DNA of 64,000 nucleotides from Symsagittifera roscoffensis (taxonomy: Eukaryota > Xenacoelomorpha > Acoela > Convolutidae): assembly GCF_963678635.1 (NCBI RefSeq), contig NC_087071.1:38958438-39022437 (forward strand). Direction: 5' to 3'. The notes below the pieces were generated by a model. That model saw nothing but the letters and a program-made list of their open reading frames with translations, made no database searches and had not been told where the DNA came from. A program made the translations under genes and the position numbers. Each line of letters opens with the position of its first letter. Position 1 is the first letter of the stretch. Of the stretch, positions 14,244-27,057 are shown one piece after another.

Positions 14244-15585
14244 TCAAGTAATCTTTTCTTTCCTCCAGCCTTGACCGCCATCCGTCAACACACCTTCTGA
14301 GCGTAGCTTTGTTAGCAGGGAAAACCTTTTTTGCAGAGCACCCACACTCAATGGATCGTCTCCACCTTCAGCAACAACGCCTAAAACTTACCAGAATTTA
14401 TTAAGGAGACGATTTAGGGATGATTGTATGAAAACAGGATTAAATGAACAAACGATTTAATCAAGTAACAATAAACATGTAATTTACATACGGTAATTAA
14501 GGTTAGGTATTTTTTGGCTAAGTTTATAACTGAAAATATTTGACGAACTTTTCTCAACCCTTTGAAAACTATCGACGCCATCTACGATTAAGCGATTAAA
14601 AATAAATTTAATAATCTCTCCCCCCTTTGGTATCTACTTCTACTTAAAAATATCCACCCTTATAAATAAACACAGTAAATTAGCACCAGAGATTTCTCTT
14701 AAGAATTACAATTTGCTGCTTTTTGATTGGTCCAAAGTTCAAAATTTTAATCTACTTAACAAAACAATATCCCCATTTATTGAAAAGGGGGAGGATATAA
14801 TTGTTAAGTAGGCCCAAAAAATTGCCACATCCGATAATTTTTAGCGGCTAGATTAGGCAAAAGCTATATTAGGCTAGAATTAAAGTTTTAAAATATTCAA
14901 AAAATTTGATAAAAAAGTGTACATTTTAGCTGAAATTGTATGTGAATAATTACGACATTCCATTGCTACATTCCAAGTACACGTATATAGTAGCAAATCA
15001 ATAGAAGAAAAAAGGGACCTCTAGAGTCTTGCTAACGAGCTGCGAGTTTGCCAACAGCGGGTAGGACTAATTACGAAATCTAGAGCCGGTTATCGCCGCG
15101 AAGCTGCGATGCGCGTGTACCGCACTGACCGGATACCATGAATCGACAAACGGCTTTGCAGTCTTTAACCGCTTTTTTTTTTCATTTTCATCATGAGACT
15201 TAGGGGATTTTGGTTGAAATAATTAATTTTGTTATCAAATTTTTCGCCTTTTTGTAACATTTATTCTCGCCTAATGTAGTTTTAGCTTCATATATACAGC
15301 CCCTATATGAACAGCCTTTTAAAACTTGAAACTCTATCCGAACTTTTTCAAATGTTTTGAATAAAAAACGTAGGGCAATGAAACACTGAATTTTGAAAAA
15401 AAAAAAATTTAAAGTAAAATTTTTTCTGCTTTTTGTGATATCATAGCACAATAAAGTTTTTTACAAAAAACAAAGATCAAACATTTACAATTGACTGAAA
15501 AATTTGTCTATATAGTTGACTTACATTGCAATGAAACTACAAGACAAACCATCGCAATCAATAACAGCATTTTGCTTGGACTCAT
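14244..15585 (-). CDS. Candidate small secreted peptide gene (2-3 exons)
   Basis: On the minus strand an ATG at 15583-15585 opens an exon (15525-15585) encoding MSPSKMLLLIAMVCLVVSLQ, a typical hydrophobic signal peptide. It ends one base into a codon at a perfect GTAAGT donor. A GC-rich block to its 3' side (15080-15171) opens after an AG in the matching phase and encodes VKDCKAVCRFMVSGQCGTRA followed by a short basic tail with an RGD triplet, then TAG; the product would be 50 residues with three cysteines after the signal. Alternatively a GTCAGT donor at 15124-15129 joins, again in phase, to an exon at 14244-14380 (acceptor TTTTAG). That exon encodes an open 44-residue tail containing GALQKRFSLLTKLRSEGVLT and a dibasic KR, then TGA, for about 79 residues in total. 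Secretion is inferred from the signal peptide; the function and family are unknown. Weak point: the acceptor at 15172 follows an A-rich, not pyrimidine-rich, tract. Confidence 0.45.
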
Positions 15586-15589
15586 TTTT

Positions 15590-17640
15590 TAGTTTTCAGT
15601 TTTGTTTGCAGTACGTCGACTGTTTCGCAAAGTGTTTATGATAAAATAAAAATAACTTAAAACCTAATTGAACTCAGAAAAACACGTAGAACAAGTATGT
15701 GCTAGTACGTTATTAAAAAGCACTTGAGAGTTTTGACTTTTTTAATAACCAGAAATAAGTAAAAACAACTTTTTTCGTTATAGTTTAGGTTTCAGTGAGT
15801 CCAGAGATTCAATTGTATGAACATATCTGCCACTTATATTTTTCAGTTACTCCCTCCCATTAAGTTGCAATGTGGGACTCGTTTTTTGTTGTGAGAGAGT
15901 CCTTAAGTGTTACAAGTGTCACATGTTTTTATTCACTAAACTTTGAGTTTTATGTTTTTATACTCTCAAACATAATTTAAAACGGACCGCGAAGCTTTTG
16001 AACTAAATAGTCGGTTTTGTTTTCAATGGGGATGGGAGAGGAGAAGGAGGAGGCGCTAAGTGGTCACTTTTATGATGCAAAAAATTTCTGGCAATAGTTG
16101 CAGATGAAAATAGCAAACTTTTAAAATTATTTTCATACTTTTATGACAAAAAGAAATTTCAAATCTTGCGAAAAAATCTCAAAACTCACCAAAAAAATCA
16201 AAACTGGCAAAATAGGTAAAATTTTCCGAAGTTTCTTTATCGAAAACTGTAGAAAAGGGCGCCCAGAAATTAAACTCAGATTTTAAAAAAAAGTTAATGG
16301 TGACTTGAACATGATCGTATTCCTTTTCAAGGATCTGATTTTCGATAGTCTTATATATGTTGTGATGTTTTCACGAACACTTTTTTTGTGAAGTGGTAGC
16401 GTGTTTTGAAAAAATTAGCCGGATCTAAATAATCGGGAGTGGCGGGGCCATTTTGGGTTCCGTTTGGTCACTTTTATGATGCATAATTGCCTGGTTAAAA
16501 ATCCCTGATAATTTTTTATGATTTCCTTTGCTAATTGGTTCACATTTACAGAAAATAAATTGCGCAAAAATGAACTGAGTTGTTTTTTATAAATATTTAG
16601 GCAACTGTTTCGTATATTGGCCACCATAATTTTATGAAAAAAAAATGTTGCATGCAGAATAGTTACTGGTTAGCACTTTCTCGCAAGTAAAACATAAAAA
16701 ATTGGGCCAATCCTTCGATATTGAGCAAAAACTAAAATACTATTGAAAACTCCAGAAGAATTTTTTTCATAGTGCTTAAAACATGACCTTATTTGTTTTC
16801 ATGGATTTAAATCCTAATAATTTTTATCCGACTTTAGACAAAACTGATGAGCACTAAAGTTGCTTAGAATTTAACCAACCTTTTGACCTTTTGCAAAAGT
16901 TAAACCGTTCTATTTTGTACAATTGTTAGGGTTCAAGGCTACGCAAAAACAAAAGAAAAAAACAGTTTTTTTGCTTACTCTTGAACCATATGAATCAACC
17001 ATTTCTTATGGCATACTTTTGAGTCCTATTTTTGCCAAAAATTTGCACTATAAAATTTCCGGTTAATCTCTAAGCGTTTTTGTCCGCACCATTTTTTGTC
17101 GGAAATTTATCCACTTAGAGAAAAAAAAATTGAGAAAATTTCAGTTTTACACGTTTTATCCAAGTTTTTTTAGAACCAGAAATGGAAGAACTTATTCAGT
17201 AGAAAATGAAAAGCAGAATTTTTTGTGACAAATCAAAACAGTTGAATCAAATATTTAATCGAATTGCGGCAACTTTTAGTGCCAATTGCAAAAAAATGGC
17301 TTCAATAGTTTACATATTGGTGAAATTTTAAAAGATTTTAATTTTTCAACAATTTTGGAGCACCCTTCAGCTAAAACTGAGGAGGTTAAATTAGCAGAAG
17401 CAAGAAACTACTGATAACCAAAGAAATACTTTGTTCCAATTCACCGCCTCAAGGTCTGAAATTTTTTTTTCTGTGCTACCTTTAACTTAAAATCAAAATA
17501 AATTGGTTTCGAATGGTGCAAGAAAAAGTTTTTCGTTGCTTGTTCACAGTTGTCATCCTGTGTTTTTATCTTCAAACATCTCATATCCTTCGAAATAATA
17601 TGCAAATGGTGTCAAAATTCTAATATCATAGTAGTCAGTT
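15590..17640. other. AT-rich non-coding stretch
   Basis: No supported gene. The sequence TGGTCACTTTTATGATGCA occurs near 16060 and again near 16468, a short dispersed duplication. The antisense open frame at 16415-16627 overlaps this duplication and has no splice or start context. Confidence 0.45.
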
Positions 17641-17649
17641 ATGCGCGAT

Positions 17650-20252
17650 GAAAGCCCCAGTTAACAGCGTGTGAATTTTTAGAATGCCATTCCAATTGTG
17701 TAACTGTCCTCAACGCCGAGGGATCGCCATTTGGATCTTGTGCCTCTGATGCAAATGTTGGTTGCTCTTAGTATAGCGATTGAAAATCTACATCTCATCC
17801 AGCACATGACATGACTATATGGGCGGTCCCATTTTGATGCCAGACCATCTGCTAGTCGTTTGAAGAAAAACGTGAACTCCGGTGCCAAAACACCTGACAC
17901 ATAGAGCATCTCTGAACTCTGTGGCTGACAAATCAAAATTATCTTTCAACAAGTGCAGCGAAGCTAGCCACAAGGAACAGTTGTTGTCGATTATTCTCCA
18001 GATTGCTCGTTTCTGATCTGCTGGTAAAACTGCAAGCAATTCATCGAGTTTATCTTTGTCCACAGCATTTTGTTTCTCCTCGTGGTTTTTCTTGCTTCTC
18101 TCATCTTTGTTTTGTGTGTAGAGATTGGTCTATATCATCTTGGAGAAGGATCGAACTCACGAGACAGTCGGTTGCTTCACGTGAAGTGGAAAAGGCTAGT
18201 TCGGCACATTCTATTGGATTTCGCACACCTAGTCCCACTCTTTTGACAGGAAGCGAATACAAAACACGATCTGAGTGTGTGACACAAGAAGTTCCTAGTA
18301 AGCTTGGCAAAAAGTTTTCCTCCAACATCTTCTCGAGAGGAGCAAACAACTGCGACGCATCTTTGACTACTCTCTGGACAAAATTCCATTCGCATTACAG
18401 TGATCTTGTTAATCCAACTAAAGCAACTTGAGGTTCTTTTTCTGCCACTTTGGACAACTCGCCAAGACAATCCAACCATTCTTAGACCTTTTTTAAAGTG
18501 AAACGAATTTTGCCTTCATCAGAGCCAATAAATCCGCCCAAATATCTTCTACCTTCAACTATTCTGATGCCGAACCTGTCAAACAATTGATGAGCTTTTT
18601 CAACAAAGTTCGGGCGAACCACCAAATAACTTTAGCTTGGCTCGGGGTAATAGCCATACTTCGGGCAGTTTTCAGTAAAAGCTGACAACCATTCAACCAA
18701 TTTTTCTAGTGCGCCAAGAGCTCCCGAATCATCTGCATACCATGTTTGTAAATACTTATCTCGGTCTTTGAGTGATTCAATCAATGGCATCAATGAAACC
18801 CCATAGAATAACATCGCTAGTGGATCACCTTGTGTAGTGCCTTCACTACTGAAAAGAAGTTCTGTCGTTCCTGCAAAAATTAGCGGCGCATACCCTCTAT
18901 ATGTGTTGAAAATCGTGAGCACCTTGGCCAAAGTATTCTAGCATTCCATAGAGCCGTTTCCCTGTTCAATGCATTGAATGCATTTGAGGCATCCATCAAT
19001 AGAAGACCATGTTCGTCCTCTTTGGTGCTATTAAACAACTCCTCCACTGCGTGTACAGCTCTTTCTATTCCTGCTTTCACACCACAAGCTAGTTGTTGTG
19101 ATCCACAGGTTTCTTCGAGATCTTTTCTGGTCGCTTCGGCCATACGTTTACACATTACTCTTCGCAAACTCTCACCTATGCCAATGGGCCTAACTCCGGA
19201 GCACTTGTCCAAAGCGATCAGACGAACTGACATCAATGCTCGTATTTGGTTCCATGGAATAATTTTGTTAGCTATCTTTGTGATCAGCGCTGCCACTTCG
19301 TCTCTCAAAGCCGAACTGTGTCCTCCAAATAGAAGAAATGCGTCTTTCCAGTGTTCCGAATCTGTTCCTGAAGGTCCGGCTCCACCGTGCGTTGACCTCG
19401 CAAATTTTTCTATATAAGAAGAAGTGATGGTTACTGTTTCTAACTCAGGCAAGCTGTCTACTTGTATTCTTGCTTCTTCTTTTGACTGTTTTGCTACGGG
19501 ATGCTTTTCTTTCAGATTGTCAATGACTATTTTTCTTGTTTTTGTTGTGGAATCAATAACTTCGTCATTTGGATGGAGCAAACCTCCGCCAGATCTGCTT
19601 GTCAGCACACGCATGGCAGACCAAATTTTCCCTTCCATCATCATTCGTCCACTGCGGTGTGCTCGTCTTCAGATCTGTTTTTTTTATAGGTTTCATCGGT
19701 TGTTTTTGTGAACATCGTTTGGCTTCTTGTGGTACAGTATTGAACTTACTATTTTCCCAGTCTTCAAGTCGTCTTCCAATCAAAGCTCTCACATCACGTG
19801 TGGTTTTTAAAATTAATTGGCTGAATACAAGAAGTTGTTCTGAACATTCGTTTTGGTTCAATCGGCAGACTTCTTTCGTTAAAAAATCAACGTATTTACG
19901 GCCAATGTTTCCCCCCGGGACTAAATACAGTTTGCCTTGGAGGTTCACACTCACAGCCCATCTGCTTCCCCATTCAGTTTCTTGAACTTCCTTAGATATG
20001 TCGAGAGACCCTCCAAAGGCGTCAAACAAAGAGTTTGTCACGTTTTCTGTAATGGGTACGACAGGATAATGGTTTTGCTCACTGAAGGTCATAACACGAA
20101 GCTGTTGTGAATCATCTTGTTCATCGTCACTAACTCTCTGTGACGCAGAAACGGTGTCCTCTTTTGGATTTTCTTCCGAGTGATCACGAAAACCAAAATA
20201 AGACGGCGGTCTTATCGCTCTGTCGCTTCTCCTCATCATTTCGTGTCGGGGT
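17650..20252 (-). pseudogene. Decayed retroelement with reverse transcriptase
   Basis: Several minus-strand reading frames belong to one broken polyprotein. The upstream part (19565-20239) is a hydrophilic N-terminal region that runs into the assembly gap, so its true start is not seen. The next frame (18880-19644) carries the palm start with LLLMDASNAFNALNRET. After a frame change near 18930, the frame at 18632-18931 holds TTQGDPLAMLFYGVSLMPLI and the catalytic box YADD. More changes follow, with SYLVV and RRYLGGF in the thumb/connection region near 18500-18630, then pieces at 18101-18349 and 17815-18063, the latter with the ATEFRDAL motif. RT families with these motifs are common in aquatic invertebrate genomes and look non-LTR-like; I do not assign a clade. 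Frameshifts and stops indicate a dead copy. Confidence 0.85.
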
Positions 20253-20452
20253 NNNNNNNNNNNNNNNNNNNNNNNNNNNNNNNNNNNNNNNNNNNNNNNN
20301 NNNNNNNNNNNNNNNNNNNNNNNNNNNNNNNNNNNNNNNNNNNNNNNNNNNNNNNNNNNNNNNNNNNNNNNNNNNNNNNNNNNNNNNNNNNNNNNNNNNN
20401 NNNNNNNNNNNNNNNNNNNNNNNNNNNNNNNNNNNNNNNNNNNNNNNNNNNN
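20253..20452. other. Assembly gap, 200 N
   Basis: Exactly 200 unknown bases, so a placeholder length. It truncates the 5' side of the reverse-transcriptase element on the minus strand. Confidence 0.99.
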
Positions 20453-21130
20453 TGAAAAACAATCTTTTTTTCAAAATGGTTGTAAATTAACTCTTGTATT
20501 ATATACTAATATTTTGTCATGTTTTCAAAAGGGCTTCCTCCAGTTTGCATCGAATTCAGATGGTTTGTTTCCGACATTTCTGGTAATGACCAATGTAATT
20601 TCTTTCGGCAAAGTTTTACGGGCAGCTGTTCGCTTTAATTGTTGCACCTCCGTTTAAAATTGTTCATTGCTGAATATTCTCACCAGAAACTTAAAAAGCT
20701 TTTTTTCAATTTCTTTCTTTTTGTTCAACTTTTTAGACACTTGTAAAATTCAATTTCTACAAATGTTGTGGCACACTTGTAATTTACCATTTCTGTCCTT
20801 AATCCACACAAAGGATCCGCAAAAATCCAATATTTATTGTGGTGCATTCACGAAAAGTCAAGCAACTGTCACACAGACATTAGTGTCTTAGAGTTTGTTA
20901 GCAAACAATTACATTGGACACTTTATATTTTCCGGCAGTCTCCTAGTTGAGCACTCTCGTATTTTTGACCTCAAGTGTTGCAAAAAATTTTATGATATAA
21001 AATTGTATGATAAGCGTTGTTTTAGTACTATGACATTTATTGTAAGCATTTTTTCCATAATACGAAATTGTATGATAAGTATTTTTTTCATACCTTGAAA
21101 CTGTATCAAAAGCATTAGCCTGAAATTTTT
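20453..21130. other. Gene-free AT-rich stretch
   Basis: No gene seen. The open frames here are composed of A/T-rich codons with no recognisable domain. Confidence 0.4.
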
Positions 21131-21133
21131 TAA

Positions 21134-21946
21134 ACCGATTTTGTATATTAAATTTCATCCATTGAACAAAACCAGGTGAAAATATACTATGACATTAATC
21201 CCCGAGTTAAAAATAGATCGTGTATAATTCTCTCGGTCCAATTAGATCTCATATTTGTTTAATCTCATGACGCTGTGCTTGTGATATGGTTTGAATCAAA
21301 CAGTATGAAGAACAAAATTATGCGTTGCTTCCAGTTCTATTAGCTCAGTCATTTTGTTCACGGCCTAATCATTTTGTTAAAAAGAAATCTGGCCAATCAA
21401 AGTTAGTTTCTGAGACATGTTATGCGTGTAATGAGATTTGGTTATAAGAAGCTTCGTGGTTTTCTGCAAGCGTCATCGCAATGTGATCAAAGTGACGCAG
21501 GCTCCCTTAGAACTGATCTTTTTAACTGCTGCAGCTTGATAGGACTGCGTCGTTTGTTCACTTTGCGATGACTCTTGCAAAAAACCACGAAGCGTTTAAT
21601 AATCAAATCTTATTAAATGCATGCGTTGTACGTCATGACACGGCTCAGAAATTGGTTTTTGATTGGCCAGACTACCACTTAACAAAATCATTAAGCCGTG
21701 AACTAACTGACTCAGCTAGTTGACCTGGAAACAACGCGTAATTTTTTTCTTCATACTTTCTTATGCAAACCATATATCATGCACAGCGTCATGAGATTAA
21801 GCAAATCTGAGATCTGATTGGCCCGAGAGAAATCTACACGATCTATTTTTAACTCGGCGATTATCTTCACAGTGCATATTGACCTAGGTATCTCACTGAT
21901 TTTTTTCAGTGGATGAAATTTAAAAAAAAACACAAAATCGGCGAAG
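21134..21946. repeat. Large fold-back (inverted repeat) element
   Basis: Two arms of roughly 370-390 bp face each other around a centre near 21525. Matching blocks include CCGAGTTAAAAATAGATCG near 21200 and its complement near 21855, AATTTCATCCA near 21149 and TGGATGAAATT near 21911, and AAGCTTCGTGGTTTTCTGCA near 21448 matched by the complement near 21580. Divergence between arms is moderate with indels, so it is an old insertion. There is no open frame of note, which fits a non-autonomous fold-back or MITE-like element. No certain target-site duplication was found. Confidence 0.8.
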
Positions 21947-23079
21947 AAAATATTAGAGTAGATACAGAGGCAAACTCTAACATGTCAGTTCACATAAAAG
22001 TCAAAATAATTTGGGATTGAGAAAAAAACGAACCTGACAAAAAAAATTGAGAATCGAGGATTAAAAAACGGTTTCACTACAAGGCCATTGCCAATCGCGT
22101 GTTTATTTTTTTTTCTAACCAAGTTGATTTCGAAATAATCTTGACCTTTTATCTACAGAACATTTTCATAGTAATTACAAGCAAACCACACCGGCTGCAA
22201 GCCGAATGAAGTAAACACACTCTATTACACTATGATTCCTTGATTTCGGATAACCTGTAGCTTTTGTGTGTATAACAGTAGGCAGATTGAACAAAACAAA
22301 AAGTTCCGGAATGAAATAGAAACTCTCAGTTTCATAAACTTTTTTGCGATTTTAAAAATGACTTTGTTAAAAATTTTTGCTCCAACAAAAAATTTAGTAC
22401 TGGTTCAACGATTTAGTACTGCACGATCATGAGTCGTTCAAAAGTGTCACAGTATTTGAGTCCTACAGCGGTAAAAAAAATTTACACAGATGTGGTGAAG
22501 CGGAGCATCGCATCACTTGTGACACCACCTAAAATTATCATTGCAAGCTAGCAGACAAGAAAAGAAAAGAGAGCCACGAAGTCTTAAACTTTCAAACAAT
22601 TTCAGAAACTAAAAAAACATCAAATTAACGTCTAGAAAGATGTTCTATTTGCAGAAAATACGTCTAAAAAGTAGTCGACGCCTTTCTAAGAAAACTCGAA
22701 TTAATTAATAGTTAGCGGCGATTTAGCCGGAAAATTAGGTTACAATTCAGTAGAGCCGGAACCAAATTTTTCGCAGATTTTTAGCAATTTTTGAGCTATG
22801 GGTGAGCATAAAAATTATACTTCCCTTGAAACAACCTTAAAAAAATGGACAGAAGACAGTTTTTCAACGATTACAAAAGAAAATCTACAAAGACAAAATT
22901 AGTATAATTGCAAACTGCAGGAATAAACCAAACCTTAAAAACAATTACAAAGCCAGTTTTGCATAAAAATAACGAAAATGCGGCAATTAAGCCAACAAAA
23001 CAAACGAACAGAATATAAGTGACAGAGCGACAATTTTTTGGAAAGGAAGAATTCCCGTTTGAACAAAAAAAAATCAGTT

Positions 23080-23172
23080 CCCGCTCAGATTCGAACCCAT
23101 TTTCTTTGCCGTCCCAGGCGTATTCGATATCTCTAGACCAAGTGTGCCGGATGCGTCATGATACTGCGTCAT
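23080..23172 (-). repeat. tRNA-like sequence (tRNA-derived SINE or tRNA pseudogene)
   Basis: On the minus strand an A-box-like TTGGTCTAGAGATATCG is followed about 40 bases later by a good B box GGGTTCGAATCTG and then, after GCGGGAACTGA, by a run of nine T, a Pol III terminator-like signal. The D-arm resembles that of tRNA-Pro, and the putative loop contains TGGGA. The anticodon and acceptor stems pair poorly, so this is not a functional tRNA. Confidence 0.5.
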
Positions 23173-25346
23173 TACAAAACCAATCAAGATACCAAATGTT
23201 TCAAGTGTTTTTGTTCAATAAGTTAATTTGAAGACGTTCTGCTATCGATTAGATAACTCTTGCTAATCACCAGCACGGAATATTTTTTTCACTTAAGCGT
23301 TATAACTAATTGAAGTTTTGTTGACACATGATAGCTCTTCATAATAGTCATTTTGACTTTCATTATTCAAAAATTTTAGTATTTAAGAGAGTTTCATTGA
23401 CACTAATTCATGAAGACAACAAATCAAACTTGTTAATGAAAATTTACGTGTTTATTTTGTGCCACTGATGAAAGTGAACTTCAAAGAAAATATACAAGCC
23501 AACAATTTGCAATTTTTCGGCCTTTTTTATTAACTATTTCGCCAAATTGAGTTGATTTTTTTAGATCATGCTTCAGCGATTAGAGAAGATCAGCAAACGA
23601 ATCTTCCAATCTTTGCCCACGCACGAACACATATACACGAGAGAATCTAAAGATACTAGCAAAGAGAAGATTCAACAATCTATTATTTTTTCAAGCCAAA
23701 CAATCCAGCAAAAAAAGCAACGACGGTAGATGAATTTAGGTGAGATATGGGTTTCAAAAAAAATTGAGGAGCAACAAATACCTTCCGAAAATTAGTTCAA
23801 GTTCTTTTCATACTTTATTCAATATTCGAAACTGCAATTGTGATATTATTGTAGACATTGAATTAAAAATTTTCAATCTTTTTTTCCAAAAAATTGTTTG
23901 AACCATTTTATAGCGAGCTGTACATAATAACATGCCGCGGAAATTAAAACAAACAATGGAAAAAATTGATGATGAAATTTTTTTTAATGTGTTAAACACA
24001 AGAATTACACAACCGAGTTGAGTTTCAAGTAAATTAAGTAGAAAAGAAGAAGATTTGAACAGATAGTATCTGATGGCAGCAATTTCACGAGTCACAAAAT
24101 TATTGTTCGCTTTAAACACCAAATTTCAAACAATAGAACTGGTAAAAGTGACAACGATCAGAAATTTAGCTATTAAAAAATGCCGCAACCAGTACATACA
24201 ACAATGCAAAAAAACGTGCAATGGAATGGGTTTATAGAAATTTGTAGAAACAATGCCGATTTTGATAGAACACTTAGAGTATTTAATTTTTTTCAAATAT
24301 TACTGATGCTGAAGTAGTACCGCAGAGAAATCAAATTATTACCGCAGCCTTTTTCAAAGGTTTTTTTTCTTCGAAATTCACTTTCATTTACTGTACAAAT
24401 TTAACTTAAGAGAAAACAGAAAAAACTATCGTAACCAGAAAACATGCGATCAATCATCCACCAACATAAAGCCCATAAAACAACTGTTAAACATGTGAAT
24501 GGAAGCCATTTTATGTATTTACATCACTGAAGTTCTTTAAAAAAAAATTGTAACAATTAAGACGGTTGATAAACTCAGAGCAAAAATAGTTGATCAATTG
24601 CAAATTTTGGACTTACCTGTTCTGTTGCTGCTGCTTACGTTTGAATATAAATTTTATGATTTTATTTGTTTCAATGTAAGACTATTGGTTTTTAATTCGT
24701 TCAAAACATTCAATTTTCATTTGTTCAGAGCATTCAAAAATAAAGCGTTCAATTTTTTTGAAACTTTTTTTCATTCAGTTTTTGTAGTTTTATAAATAAT
24801 ACAAATATATTGACTAACTCAAATTTTTGACGTACAATAAACTCGAAACTGCGTTTCTATAGCTTGTAAGACTGTTTTTACTTAATTGGTATCTTTTCTT
24901 GCACTGATTAGTAATGAAATTGAGCAGAGTGCGCTGTTAAATTTACACGAAATTTTCTTGTCAGACGTTTGGTGGTTCTCAGCTTCCATACGTACACAAT
25001 TGGCTTCAAGGAGCTTTCGTTTGACAAACAACTCAGCGCCTTGCTTTCTGTACAAAATAATCCGTTCAAAAAACTACATCCGAACAATGAAAAAAGGAAA
25101 GAGATTGATATTCCATGTATTTTCCGAACAATGTAAAAAGGAAAGAGATTGATATTCCGTGTACATTTTTAAGTACATCGAAATCAATAACCACAGTTAA
25201 ACCTATATGTGACGACATACATTTACATTTTTAATCCTTTCAGTCATGATTTCAGTTATATTTTAAAATTTCTGATCGTTCTCTGAGTTTCGACTAAAAA
25301 TGATTTGCATCCTTTGCTTTTTAATCCAATTGAGAGCAAGTGAAGA

Positions 25347-25870
25347 ACATAGCCAATCGAAGACTGCAAAAGAGCAATGAACACAAGTAAACAATAAAAA
25401 ACTTTCGAAGTTCAAATGAAACTATAGTTGAAAAAATCTGAAAAAAAAACACCCGAAGCACAAATTTTTGTTACTTTCGCTACGAAACGGGGATCAAAAA
25501 CATCTGCCCTTTAAGCGTTTTGAATTTCTAAAACGATTCATGATTGTCGCTTTTTTGATAATATCATCCAAACTTGAGAAAACTAGATCAACAACTAAAA
25601 AGTTTAATCCGCTGGAAATCTTAAAATTGAACTACTTTCGAAACTGGAAATCGTTCAGGAATTTTTGCACCAAATACACGCTTGTAATTGGACAGTAATA
25701 TTTACGTCATTTTCAGCAGATGCATCTCAATTTAACTCAAAAAGTGCACCTATACCTAAATGCATCAATATATTATGACTTTTTTCTGAAAAAAAAATCA
25801 GCAAGCCCTATATAAGAGTCTTCACCTTCACTATGTTCATTACTCTTAAACAGCGAAAACTGCTGATTAG
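25347..25870 (+). repeat. Dispersed repeat R1, copy 1
   Basis: It begins with GAACATAGCCAATCGAAG and continues through GCCCTTTAAGCG, a TTGAGAAAACTAGATCAA block and CCGCTGGAAATCTT. It ends at AAGAGTCTTCACC and TTCATTACTCTTAAAC. The family is described under the findings. It is non-coding. Confidence 0.75.
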
Positions 25871-26916
25871 GTTTTGAGGAAAGTTCCAAAATTCATTTTA
25901 GGCTTTATCAAAAATTTTCGCTTTCTGGTTTGACAGAGCGGTTTCTTTTCGAATTTCTTAAAACAAAAGTTAGGAACTTAAGTTGGCTACTACAATATTA
26001 TCCAGCTTTTTAATCCGTATACATACAAATGAATCAATTCAACATTTAAATTCAGAAAATAGATTGATTTTTTAAGTTGGTTAAGCCATTGAGTCGCAGT
26101 GTTTGAATATATTCACGAAAATTTAACCTCCAAGCAGAAAACTGTCAAAACAAGCAGAACGTTAAAATGCATAACCAAATTGAACGATTTGATAAGAAGG
26201 TAGGCTAAACATTTATATACAAAACTATAAATCATTTTTACATTTCATATGCTGCTAATAATATTTACAACAGAGTTTTTACATTTTTAAGCGCCCACAA
26301 ATAATGAACAAGTTTTAGTAGCTTTACTTGACGCCGCATGAATTAAGAAGCTTTATTTAGCATTTTGAAGTAAAACATAGTAGCTTAATTTAATGTCACA
26401 TGATTCAGAAGAATGTTAGAACGCTCAGCGATACTGAATGCTTGAGCAAAGGCTAGACTAAAACACATGTACATAAACTTGACATTTTCACATTTAAACT
26501 GCACAGTGCTTACTTCGACAGTTTTATATATTTAGATGTCACATGCCATTCTTTAGTACTAAGTCACTCATCCCGGCATAGTGAATGATGTAATAGAATC
26601 TTTAGCTGAATGCGTATGAATTTTCATGATTAATCTTAAAGGGTAGTATGTTTCGAAAGTAGGTACCTAAGTCAAGTGCAAGCTCTAATTAGGACAATTG
26701 ATTCAAGCGAAGACAAAATGCGGCAGATTGTTGACCATTGACCAAGGTAACACTGTGCTCACACCACTAAATTCTGAATCAAGGGGCTCTAGAATACACT
26801 TCGCAGTGGATATAATGCCCCGTATAATATCCAATCTTATGAGTTGAGTTAATTAGTTTGCCAATTAAATTCGTTCTCTTCAGATGTCTAGGCCTCCATT
26901 CTTCCAAGTAGTTCAT

Positions 26917-27057
26917 TTACAGCATGCCTGGTTTGGCATACATTGGCAGGTGGTAGTAGTTGTAGCTCAAGTAGGCCAGCAGTCTGGTCTCCACACTCTT
27001 CTTGTACCCTCCAGACTGGAACTCCTTCATCAGTTTGTTCCACTCTCCAGACTTCAT
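26917..27057 (-). CDS. CFAP61: CFAP61 terminal coding exon
   Basis: It encodes a 46-residue tail ending [13 protein letters not shown], then TAA at 26917-26919. The acceptor is TTCAAG before ATGAAG, and the phase is 0. An identical exon lies at 62965-63105. The ATG at the exon start is internal, not an initiator. Confidence 0.93.
   Translation of the reverse strand: MKSGEWNKLMKEFQSGGYKKSVETRLLAYLSYNYYHLPMYAKPGML

Larger units (their letters stand above)
21950..26900. other. Gene-free region with scattered repeats
   Basis: No coding exon was recognised. It holds the tRNA-like sequence near 23085-23170, a 44-bp tandem duplication at 25081-25168, and one copy of the R1 repeat at about 25347-25870. 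From about 25900 onward the sequence is alignable with 61850-62960, the flank of the second CFAP61 copy. Confidence 0.5.

Noticed and set aside
18003-19985. Plus-strand frames of 95-147 codons
   Set aside because: They are antisense shadows of the reverse-transcriptase element on the minus strand.
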